DNA of 64,000 bases from Acidovorax temperans (lineage in GTDB: Bacteria > Pseudomonadota > Gammaproteobacteria > Burkholderiales > Burkholderiaceae_C), in the NCBI RefSeq assembly GCF_006716905.1, contig NZ_VFPV01000001.1, positions 1-64,000 of the forward strand, read 5' to 3'. The notes below the pieces were generated by a model. That model saw nothing but the letters and a program-made list of their open reading frames with translations, was not told the DNA's origin and did not search any database. This document shows positions 17,976-25,105 of the stretch, in pieces. Made by a program: the position numbers and the translations under genes. The stretch's first letter is position 1. Each line of letters starts with the position of its first letter.

Positions 17976-18890
17976 ATGACGCAGCTTTTGAACGGTATTG
18001 CCCCCCTGTCCCACCTCGGCGTGATTCGCGTGGAAGGCGAAGACGCCGCGAAATTCCTTCACGGCCAGTTGACGCAGGACTTTGCGCTGCTGGACATGCA
18101 GCACGCCCGGCTGGCGGCTTTTTTGTCGGCCAAGGGCCGAATGCAAGCCAGCTTCATCGGCTTCAAGCGCAGCGCCACCGAAGTGCTGCTGGTCTGCAGC
18201 CTGGACTTGCTCGCACCCACGCTCAAGCGCCTGTCGATGTTTGTGCTGCGCGCCAAGGCCAAGCTCAGCGATGCGACGGCGGACTTCGCACTCTACGGGC
18301 TGGCGGGTGACACTATCAAAACCATAGCTGGCAGCGCTTTACCTGCTTGGTCCAAGGCCGATTTTGATCAAAACACGATCATCCACCTCTACCCGGCCGC
18401 AGGCCAGCCGCGCGCGCTGTGGATCGCCCCCCAGGGCAGCCCCGCACCCCAGGGCCCGCAGCTCGACCCGTCAATCTGGCTGTGGAGCGAGGTGCAAAGC
18501 GGTGTTGCCACGCTCACGGCACCGCTGGTGGATGCGTTTGTGCCGCAAATGCTCAACTACGAATCGGTGGGCGGTGTGAACTTCAAGAAGGGCTGCTACC
18601 CCGGCCAGGAAGTGGTGGCGCGCAGCCAGTTCCGGGGCACACTCAAGCGCCGTACCTATCTGGCGCACGCCAGCAGCGACATCGCCGTAGGCAGCGAAGT
18701 CTTTGCCGCCGACGACCTGGAGCAGCCTTGCGGCACGGTGGTGCAGACTGCGCCTTCGCCGCAAGGGGGCGTGGATGCGCTGGTCTCGCTGCAGATTGCT
18801 GCCACCGAACAACCGTTGCAGGTGGGCGCAGCCGGCGGCGTGGCATTGCAGTTGCAAGCCCTGCCGTACCCGCTGCTGGAAGATATTTAA
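17976..18890 (+). CDS. ygfZ: Folate-binding Fe-S cluster repair protein YgfZ
   Basis: A 304-residue member of the aminomethyltransferase fold. It has the diagnostic KGCYPGQEVVARSQ (conserved Cys about residue 206), VEGEDAAKFLHGQLTQD near the N-terminus and LAAFLSAKGRMQASF. YgfZ binds tetrahydrofolate and supports assembly or repair of some iron-sulfur enzymes. A copy of the dispersed repeat lies in frame near residues 112-132. It contributes TIKTIAGSALP and KADFDQNT within a variable loop, and the conserved core continues on both sides. It is divergent from mltG with almost no intergenic space. Confidence 0.92.
   Translation: MTQLLNGIAPLSHLGVIRVEGEDAAKFLHGQLTQDFALLDMQHARLAAFLSAKGRMQASFIGFKRSATEVLLVCSLDLLAPTLKRLSMFVLRAKAKLSDATADFALYGLAGDTIKTIAGSALPAWSKADFDQNTIIHLYPAAGQPRALWIAPQGSPAPQGPQLDPSIWLWSEVQSGVATLTAPLVDAFVPQMLNYESVGGVNFKKGCYPGQEVVARSQFRGTLKRRTYLAHASSDIAVGSEVFAADDLEQPCGTVVQTAPSPQGGVDALVSLQIAATEQPLQVGAAGGVALQLQALPYPLLEDI
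18310..18372 (+). repeat. Dispersed palindromic repeat, copy inside ygfZ (in frame)
   Basis: It reads CTATCAAAACCATAGCTGG, then CAGCGCTTTACC, then AGGCCGATTTTGATCAAAA. Both ends and the left palindrome arm match other copies; the right AAGCGC arm is degraded. It lies wholly within coding sequence and preserves the frame. Confidence 0.65.
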
Positions 18891-18936
18891 GAGTCTGCCT
18901 GCACAACCCCTGCAAGGGCGCCAGCAGGCTTGGCGC

Positions 18937-19794
18937 TCAAAGCGCCTGGGTCATCAGCACATGGGCCAGCCCGGCCTCCTCATAGGGCGCACCCGCCACC
19001 GTGAACCCCGCCCGCTCATAGAACCCTTGTGCGCTGCACTGCGCGTGCAGTTGCACCTGCGTGTCACCCCGGGCGCGCGCGGCCTCTAGCAAGGCAGCCA
19101 GCAGCACACGGCCCCACTGGGCACCGCGCACGGATCGGTCTACCGCCATGCGCCCAATGCGGCCCACGCCCGGGGCCTGTTGCAGCAGCCGGCCCGTAGC
19201 CACAGGCTGCCCCAGGCGGTTGTAGAGCACCGCGTGGCGCGCGCTGGCATCCAGCGCGTCTGCTTCCACATCGGCGGGTATGCCCTGTTCGCGCACAAAC
19301 ACCGCCGTGCGCAGGCGGGCGGCATCGCGGCCCAGTGCATTCCAGTCACCCGTGCGCACTTCGACCATCTCTGCACCGGCCTCGTACCCCTCCAGCATCG
19401 CCCGCAGCGCAGCAGGCACCGGGGTGGATGTCTGAGTGGCTGGGTCGGCAAACACATAGACCAGTTCACCAGTGACCAGCAAGCGATCGCCACAGAAAAT
19501 GGCCGCTTCAAACAGGCAGGATGAGTTGCCAATGCGCGCGCAGCGCATGCCCACGTCCAGCGTGTCGTCCAGCTTGGCCGAGGCGTGGTATTCCACCGTG
19601 GCCTTTTTCACATACATCTCGCCGCCCAGAATGTGCATGCTGGCCTCGTAGGGCAGCGCCAGCGCGCGCCAGTACTCCGACATGGCGGTGTCGATGTACA
19701 TGAGGTAGTGGGCGTTGAACACGATTTTCTGCATGTCCACTTCGGCCCAGCGCACGCGCAGGCGGTGCATACAACGGAAGTTCTGGCGTTGCAT
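18937..19794 (-). CDS. Thioesterase (hotdog) - GNAT acetyltransferase fusion
   Basis: A 285-residue two-domain protein. Residues 1 to about 125 form a 4HBT hotdog thioesterase of the YbgC/FadM type, with VRWAEVDMQKIVFNAHYL (the catalytic Asp region) and ATVEYHASAKLDDTLDV. Residues about 140-285 form a GNAT acetyltransferase, with VFVREQGIPADVEAD, GRIGRMAVDRSVRGAQWGR (acetyl-CoA pyrophosphate loop) and ARGDTQVQLHAQ...FYERAGF. Stand-alone relatives of each half are common. Joined here, they suggest that an acyl-CoA thioester is both hydrolysed and sensed, or that an acyl-CoA pool is shared. The substrates are unknown. An alpha/beta hydrolase gene lies immediately upstream on the same strand. 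Confidence 0.88.
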   Translation of the reverse strand: MQRQNFRCMHRLRVRWAEVDMQKIVFNAHYLMYIDTAMSEYWRALALPYEASMHILGGEMYVKKATVEYHASAKLDDTLDVGMRCARIGNSSCLFEAAIFCGDRLLVTGELVYVFADPATQTSTPVPAALRAMLEGYEAGAEMVEVRTGDWNALGRDAARLRTAVFVREQGIPADVEADALDASARHAVLYNRLGQPVATGRLLQQAPGVGRIGRMAVDRSVRGAQWGRVLLAALLEAARARGDTQVQLHAQCSAQGFYERAGFTVAGAPYEEAGLAHVLMTQAL

Positions 19795-19800
19795 TCGGTG

Positions 19801-20769
19801 TCACTCCATTCCAAAAGCTTGGCGCATCGCGCGGGCTGCGTCGGCGTGGGCTTTCAATGCCTCGGGCACGGCACGGCCCATCTTGATGAATTCATGCGTC
19901 ACGCCACGGTAGATTTCCAGATCGACCGCCACGCCGCTGGCGCGCAATTTGTCGGCATAGTCCACGCCCTCGTCCACCAGCGGGTCACACTCGGCCAGGC
20001 CAATCCACGCAGGGGCCACGCCTTCGACATCGGGCGCGTGCAGGGGAGCAAAACGCCAGTCCTCACGCTCTGCCCGGCTTTGCACGTAGTGGCCAAAGAA
20101 CCAGCTGATGGCGGGCTCTTCCAGCACCAGGCCGCGCGAGTAGGTGGCGTGGGAGGGAGTGTCCTGGTGCGCCGCGCAGCCTGGATAAAACAGCAGCTGC
20201 AAAGCCAGCGGCAGGCCCGCATCGCGCGCCAGGATGGCGTTGACTGCCGCCAGGGTGCCCCCGGCGCTGTCGCCCCCCACCGCCAGTCGGGCGGGGTCTG
20301 CGCCCAGCGTGGCAGCGTGCTGGGCCAGCCAGGCCAGCGCGTCCCACGCGTCGTTGCTGGCCGTGGGAAACCGGTGCTCCGGCGCCAGCCGGTATTCCAG
20401 CGACACCACCATCGCCCCCGAAAGGCGCGCCAGCTCGCGGCAAAGCACATCATGCGTGGCAATGCTGCCAATGGTGAAGCCGCCGCCGTGCAGGTACAGC
20501 AGCAGCGGCAGCGCGGCGCCCCCCGCCTCGATGGGCGCGTACAGTCGCGCAGGCATGCGGTAGCCGTCCCGCGCGGGGATGTGAAAGTCTTCCACCCTGG
20601 GCAGTGCCGCCTTGGGCACTTCCAGCACACCTGCACCGGCCTCGTAGGCCTTGCGCGCATCTTCGGGGGTGCGCGTGTGCAGCGGCGGGTGCCCGGCGCG
20701 GGCCATGCCTTGCAGCACGCCGCGCATCTGCGGCGTCAGGCGGGTGTGGTGGATGTGCAAATCGGTCAA
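19801..20769 (-). CDS. Alpha/beta hydrolase, hormone-sensitive-lipase type
   Basis: A 322-residue esterase of the HSL (family IV) group. It has an oxyanion loop LLYLHGGGFTIGS, the nucleophile elbow GGDSAGGTL, an acid residue in AECDPLVDEG and the catalytic His in YRGVTHEFIKMGR. It would hydrolyse short-chain esters. The TTG at 20769 was chosen: it follows GGAG by 9 bases, and longer readings run into the upstream gene region without similarity. It ends 6 bp before the thioesterase-acetyltransferase gene, so the two may be co-transcribed. Confidence 0.85.
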   Translation of the reverse strand: MTDLHIHHTRLTPQMRGVLQGMARAGHPPLHTRTPEDARKAYEAGAGVLEVPKAALPRVEDFHIPARDGYRMPARLYAPIEAGGAALPLLLYLHGGGFTIGSIATHDVLCRELARLSGAMVVSLEYRLAPEHRFPTASNDAWDALAWLAQHAATLGADPARLAVGGDSAGGTLAAVNAILARDAGLPLALQLLFYPGCAAHQDTPSHATYSRGLVLEEPAISWFFGHYVQSRAEREDWRFAPLHAPDVEGVAPAWIGLAECDPLVDEGVDYADKLRASGVAVDLEIYRGVTHEFIKMGRAVPEALKAHADAARAMRQAFGME

Positions 20770-20813
20770 AACACAAAGCTCCGTGGGTTGCGGTCGAAAA
20801 ATTGGGGCAACGC

Positions 20814-21683
20814 CTACTTGAAGCTCACCCGCACAGGCTCGGCACCTGGCAGCCCTTCGAATGTGGCTGTGACTGACAAGCCGGCCTTGGGTGGCAGCAA
20901 GGGCGAGAAAGAACCTAGGCTGATCAAGTCGCCCGGCTGCATTGCCAGCCCTTCTTGCGCCAGGGCCTGGGCCAGCCACACCACGGCGTTGAGTGGGTGC
21001 TCCAGAATGTCGCTGCCCTTGCCGCCACCCAGCCGGGTCCCGGCGCCATCGGTCAGGCTGACCTGCATGTCGGCCAGAGCCTGCAGGAACGCATAGCGCT
21101 CTGCACGGTAGGCTGGCACGGCCAGCGGCGCACCGGCCACGCCCAGGCGGGCGCCCACATTGATGGCGCTGACGCCAGCGCCGTTGAGCTTGGGCGGCGC
21201 CTGCACCAGCAGGTCGGGCAGTTCGATGAACGGAATGACCTGGTCAATCGACTCCAGCACCTGCATGGGCGTCTTGGCCTGGTTGATGTGGGCGCTTTTC
21301 ACGCGCACCAGCATGTCGGCCTCGAACAGTGGGCGGGCACCAAAGGCTGCATCCACTGCCGCGCCGTTGGCCAGCACCATGCCTTCGTAGAGCTTGCCCC
21401 ACACGGGCTTGTCGGTGTTGAAGCGCTTTTGCACCGCAGGGTTGGTCAGCCCGGCCTTGTAGCCCACCACCTTGCCAAAGCGCTGCGCGAGCAGGCTGTT
21501 GACCTTGGCGCGGGTGCAGGCGCCGTCAGCGTCTGACAAGCCTTCGATATTGGCGGCGGGCTTTTTGGCCACGTAGTTGGCGACCAGGTCAGACACCTGC
21601 GCATCGCTCAGGCACTGGGCACTGGCGCTTGTCGCGCAAGTGACGGCCAGCAAAACAGTCATCAGGGTTTGCTTCGTAGGCAT
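20814..21683 (-). CDS. Exported protein of the 2-keto-4-pentenoate hydratase / fumarylacetoacetate hydrolase family
   Basis: A 289-residue protein. After a clear Sec signal (residues 1 to about 22, ending SASA) come family-typical segments: VGYKAGLTNPAVQKRF, LYEGMVL, RPLFEADMLVRVKS, QVIPFIELPDLL, LEHPLNAVVWLAQAL and MQPGDLISLGSFSP. The MhpD-like enzymes hydrate 2-hydroxypenta-2,4-dienoate in meta-cleavage pathways and are cytoplasmic. An exported version is unusual and may have a different substrate or role. Likely metal ligands (Glu in FEADMLVRV) are kept. It lies just upstream of the HSL-type esterase gene. Confidence 0.8.
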   Translation of the reverse strand: MPTKQTLMTVLLAVTCATSASAQCLSDAQVSDLVANYVAKKPAANIEGLSDADGACTRAKVNSLLAQRFGKVVGYKAGLTNPAVQKRFNTDKPVWGKLYEGMVLANGAAVDAAFGARPLFEADMLVRVKSAHINQAKTPMQVLESIDQVIPFIELPDLLVQAPPKLNGAGVSAINVGARLGVAGAPLAVPAYRAERYAFLQALADMQVSLTDGAGTRLGGGKGSDILEHPLNAVVWLAQALAQEGLAMQPGDLISLGSFSPLLPPKAGLSVTATFEGLPGAEPVRVSFK

Positions 21684-21768
21684 GTGCGTCTCCTCCTTAT
21701 AAAGTGGGCCTTTGCGGGCTGGCGGCTATCGTAATCGCTGGCGTTCTTCTCCACATCCATCTCACACC

Positions 21769-22905
21769 ATGGCTTTCATCAACTACGTGACCCAGATCCA
21801 GTTCGAGTTTGGCGCGGTGCAACTGCTGCGCCAGGAATGTGATCGGGTCGGCATCACCCGCCCCCTGATCGTGACCGACCCCGGCGTGAAAGCCGCCGGG
21901 GTGCTGCAAAAAGCGCTGGACGCCCTGCCCGGCCTGCCACTGGCCGTTTTCGACCAGACCCCGGCCAACCCCACCGAAGCCGCCGTGCGCGCGGCTGTGG
22001 CGGTGTACCAGGCTCAGGGCTGCGATGGCCTGATTGCGGTGGGTGGCGGTTCGGCCATCGATTGCGCCAAGGGCATTGCCATTGCAGCCACCCACGAAGG
22101 CCCCCTCACCCACTACGCCACGATTGAAGGCGGCTCCCCGCGCATCAGCGAGCGCACCGCGCCGGTCATTGCCGTGCCCACCACCAGCGGCACGGGCAGC
22201 GAGGTGGCGCGCGGCGCCATCATCATCGTGGACGACCACCGCAAGCTGGGCTTTCACTCGTGGAACCTGGTGCCCAAGGCCGCCATCTGCGACCCTGAAC
22301 TCACCCTGGGCCTGCCCCCCATGCTCACGGCAGCCACCGGCATGGACGCCATTGCGCACTGTATGGAAACCTTCATGTCTGCCGCCTTCAACCCGCCGGC
22401 CGATGGCATTGCACTGGATGGCCTGGAACGCGGCTGGGCTGCCATCGAAAAAGCCACCCGCAACGGCAGCGACCGCGAAGCGCGCCTGAACATGATGAGC
22501 GCCAGCATGCAAGGGGCCATGGCCTTCCAGAAGGGGCTGGGGGCGGTGCATTCGCTCAGCCACAGCCTGGGCGGCGTGAACCCGCGCCTGCACCACGGCA
22601 CGCTCAATGCCATGTTTTTGCCCGCCGTGGTGCGCTTCAATGCGCAGGCGGAATCGGTGCAAAAGGAAAAGCGCCTAGAGCGCATGGCCCACGCCATGGG
22701 CCTGGCCAGCGCAGGAGACATCCCCGAAGCCATCCGCGACATGAACGCCCGCCTGGGCCTGCCCACTGGCCTGGCCGCCATGGGTGTGACGGAAAGCATG
22801 TTCGACGAAATCATCAAAGGCGCCATGGCCGACCACTGCCACAAGACCAACCCGCGCGTTGCCACGCCCGAGCAATACCGGGAAATGCTGCACCAGAGCC
22901 TGTAA
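21769..22905 (+). CDS. Iron-containing alcohol dehydrogenase
   Basis: A 378-residue group III alcohol dehydrogenase. The NAD-binding region has VGGGSAIDCAKGIA and PTTSGTGSEVARGAI. Metal ligands are in TGMDAIAHCMETF (Asp/His), GAVHSLSHSLGG and NPRLHHGTLNA (His). The ATG at 21769 begins MAFINYVTQIQFEFGA, the usual start of this subgroup; upstream in-frame codons lack similarity. Members oxidise or reduce short alcohols, butanol, 4-hydroxybutyrate or maleylacetate. The absence of aromatic-pathway partners here leaves the substrate open. It is divergent from the exported hydratase gene. Confidence 0.88.
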   Translation: MAFINYVTQIQFEFGAVQLLRQECDRVGITRPLIVTDPGVKAAGVLQKALDALPGLPLAVFDQTPANPTEAAVRAAVAVYQAQGCDGLIAVGGGSAIDCAKGIAIAATHEGPLTHYATIEGGSPRISERTAPVIAVPTTSGTGSEVARGAIIIVDDHRKLGFHSWNLVPKAAICDPELTLGLPPMLTAATGMDAIAHCMETFMSAAFNPPADGIALDGLERGWAAIEKATRNGSDREARLNMMSASMQGAMAFQKGLGAVHSLSHSLGGVNPRLHHGTLNAMFLPAVVRFNAQAESVQKEKRLERMAHAMGLASAGDIPEAIRDMNARLGLPTGLAAMGVTESMFDEIIKGAMADHCHKTNPRVATPEQYREMLHQSL

Positions 22906-22943
22906 GAACGTGGTGCCCGGCGGCTGTGCCCACCAAGCCAGCC

Positions 22944-24146
22944 CTACAACCGGTGCACCACCCCCATGTCGGGCCGCTGCAGCCACTGGGCCAGCTCATC
23001 AGCCAATTGCTGGGCTGCCCCCGTGGCAGCCAGCCAGGCCTTGCTGCGCGCAGCGGTGTCGGGCCCGTAGTGGGTGAAATCCTGGCGGTCGGGCAGCTTG
23101 GCGTTGGGCAAGGTCTTCACCCATTGCGGATCGGGCGACAGCACCACCATCGAGTCGAGCGCCGGGGTGGCTTTGTGGCGCCAGCGCAGCGCCTTGTCCA
23201 GCCAGCCCGGAACCACCTGGTGCTGAAAGTGCGGGTACAGCACCAGGCCTGCGCCCTGCAAGGCTTCAGATCCGCCCATAGTAAATTGTGAGTCAAATCG
23301 GCCTGCAGCGCTTTCTGAATAAGCGCTAGCAGCTATGTTATTGATAGCACCCTGCGGCTGATGGTAGGCCAGATGCATGTGGTAGTCGGTCAGCCCGCCA
23401 TCCCAATAGGCACCGGGCGGAGCCCCCTCAATGTGGTGCACCGCCTGCAACACGAACGGAATGGAGCAACTCGCCTGCAAGGCGTTCATGAAGTTGGCAG
23501 GCGTGAGGCGCACCTGCCGGGTGCGAAAGTCGTGCGTGCCGAACGGGAGCGGTGCGGGCAGCGGTGCGCCCGCAGACCCATCCCCCAGGGGCGAGGAGAA
23601 CACCACCCGCTCCAGCCAGGCGCCCAGTGCCTTGCGGTGCACGGTGTTGCTGAAGAATGCGCCCAGGTAGCCCAGCGGCGTAGCCACCGGGTGCTCCCGC
23701 CCCAGCACATGGCGGCCACGCGCTGCAATCACATGCAGGTGGTAGCGCGGGTGCTGCAGCACCTCGTCCACCCGCCCGGCATAAAAGCTTTGCAGGTTTT
23801 GCCCAAACTGCTCGCTCACCTGCGATGCGGGGGGGCGCTTCTTGCCCGGGGGCACCTCGTAGTGCTGGCGCACGTAGGCGTCTTCCAGGCGCTGCAGGGC
23901 AGCCACCGGGTCATTGAGACAAGCGGTGGCCATGCGCCACGCGCCAATCGATGCACCCACCAGGTGCACCGGCTGGGCAGATTGCGGCAACCACTGGCCA
24001 AACAAAAACCGGTCAAGCGGCCCCAGGATGAGCCCCTTGGGCCCACCGGCTGCGGCGGGCACCACCCCGACATCAGACGGCTGCAGGCCGCGCTGGGCCA
24101 GGTGTTGGTAGGCCAGTGGGCCAGCGTGGATTCGCAGTGCTTTCAT
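22944..24146 (-). CDS. Patatin-like phospholipase family protein
   Basis: A 400-residue protein. It has a glycine-rich oxyanion segment AAAGGPKGLIL, the serine elbow HLVGASIGAWR (GxSxG, about residue 66) and the paired aspartate in AYWDGGLTDYHM, the Ser-Asp dyad of patatins. Such enzymes hydrolyse phospholipids or other acyl esters. No signal peptide is seen. A dispersed-repeat copy is in frame after the catalytic Asp, encoding AINNIAASAYSESAAGRFDS. It follows the convergent alcohol dehydrogenase gene by 38 bp. Confidence 0.85.
   Translation of the reverse strand: MKALRIHAGPLAYQHLAQRGLQPSDVGVVPAAAGGPKGLILGPLDRFLFGQWLPQSAQPVHLVGASIGAWRMATACLNDPVAALQRLEDAYVRQHYEVPPGKKRPPASQVSEQFGQNLQSFYAGRVDEVLQHPRYHLHVIAARGRHVLGREHPVATPLGYLGAFFSNTVHRKALGAWLERVVFSSPLGDGSAGAPLPAPLPFGTHDFRTRQVRLTPANFMNALQASCSIPFVLQAVHHIEGAPPGAYWDGGLTDYHMHLAYHQPQGAINNIAASAYSESAAGRFDSQFTMGGSEALQGAGLVLYPHFQHQVVPGWLDKALRWRHKATPALDSMVVLSPDPQWVKTLPNAKLPDRQDFTHYGPDTAARSKAWLAATGAAQQLADELAQWLQRPDMGVVHRL
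23290..23349 (-). repeat. Dispersed palindromic repeat, copy inside the patatin gene (in frame)
   Basis: On the minus strand it reads GTGCTATCAATAACATAGCT, then GCTAGCGCTTATTCAGAAAG and CGCTGCAGGCCGATTTGACT. The palindrome AGCGCTTATTCAGAAAGCGCT is intact with a 7-base loop. The repeat is multiple-of-three neutral: the surrounding patatin frame is open through it. Confidence 0.75.
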
Positions 24147-24194
24147 CGCGCCGATTGTCGCAGCGCAGCAGCCCGCGCGCGGCGGGCGCGAGCG

Positions 24195-25022
24195 TCAGAC
24201 CAGGTAGTCTGCGGCGTCGGGGCGCACCGTCCAGTCGATGGGGTCTTGCTGCAGCACCATGTCAATGTCCAGGCCCAGCATCAGGCCGATCTCGCCCGGA
24301 AAAGTCACTGCCAGCTCGCGCTCAGAGAGTCCGGCCTCGCGGCCCCGCACGCGCCAGGCCGCCAGGTGAATGACACCCGCCAGTGGCTCGTAGGCTGTGT
24401 TCTCAAAAGGCGCGGCCTGGTACTGCAAGGCATCCACCACCACCTGGGGCAGCAGCCAGCGCTGGGCCAGCGCCGCAGAAACATGGCTGTAGCTGTAGCC
24501 CAGGATGCGTTGCTCGATCTTGCCCCGGCGCATGTCCAGCGGTAGCACCAAGGTGTTCATCGACTGCGCCTTTTGCGGGTTGCCTAGGTGAATGAGCAAT
24601 TCACCCAAACCATGCAGCAAGCCAGCGGTATACGCAGCCGTGGGGTTCTGGAACACCACCCCAGCCAGTGAACGCGCCAGCTTGGCAGTGTGCAGGCTGT
24701 AGCGCCAGAACTGCTGCAGGTTGATGCCCGGCACCGCACGGGCCGCCGTGCCCAGCGTGGCAGACGACACCAGCGTTTGCAGCGGGGCGCTGCCCAGCAG
24801 CACCAGGGCTTCAGAAATGCCCGCCACCTGGCGGGTCAGCTGGTGCGCGGGTGCGTTGGCCAGCTCCAGCAGGCGCGCGGCGAGCACCGGGTCTGAACCA
24901 AAAAGCAGGTTCAGCCGACGCAAACTGGGCTCGCGCTGCGCCAGCTCGTTCATCAGCAACGCCACCGTGCGCGGCAGGCTTGGCAGCGCCACGGGTTGGC
25001 CTAGCAGTGCGTTCAGCTCCAT
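24195..25022 (-). CDS. HDOD-domain signalling protein
   Basis: A 275-residue protein made almost entirely of an HDOD domain, an HD-related output domain that lacks full HD metal ligands. It has LPSLPRTVALLMNELAQ, DPVLAARLLELANAP, ISEALVLLGSAPLQTLV and YTAGLLHGLGELLIHLGNP. Such proteins act in signalling, often with c-di-GMP or chemotaxis circuits, frequently as partners of response regulators. No additional domain is fused. It lies alone between the patatin gene and tex. Confidence 0.85.
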   Translation of the reverse strand: MELNALLGQPVALPSLPRTVALLMNELAQREPSLRRLNLLFGSDPVLAARLLELANAPAHQLTRQVAGISEALVLLGSAPLQTLVSSATLGTAARAVPGINLQQFWRYSLHTAKLARSLAGVVFQNPTAAYTAGLLHGLGELLIHLGNPQKAQSMNTLVLPLDMRRGKIEQRILGYSYSHVSAALAQRWLLPQVVVDALQYQAAPFENTAYEPLAGVIHLAAWRVRGREAGLSERELAVTFPGEIGLMLGLDIDMVLQQDPIDWTVRPDAADYLV

Positions 25023-25105
25023 GGTTCAGGGGGCGCGTCGGTGGTGGTTGCGGCGATTATGGCCGCGCCACCCCGGCAGCGGTGAGCGAAACGCCCGCCG
25101 CGCCT

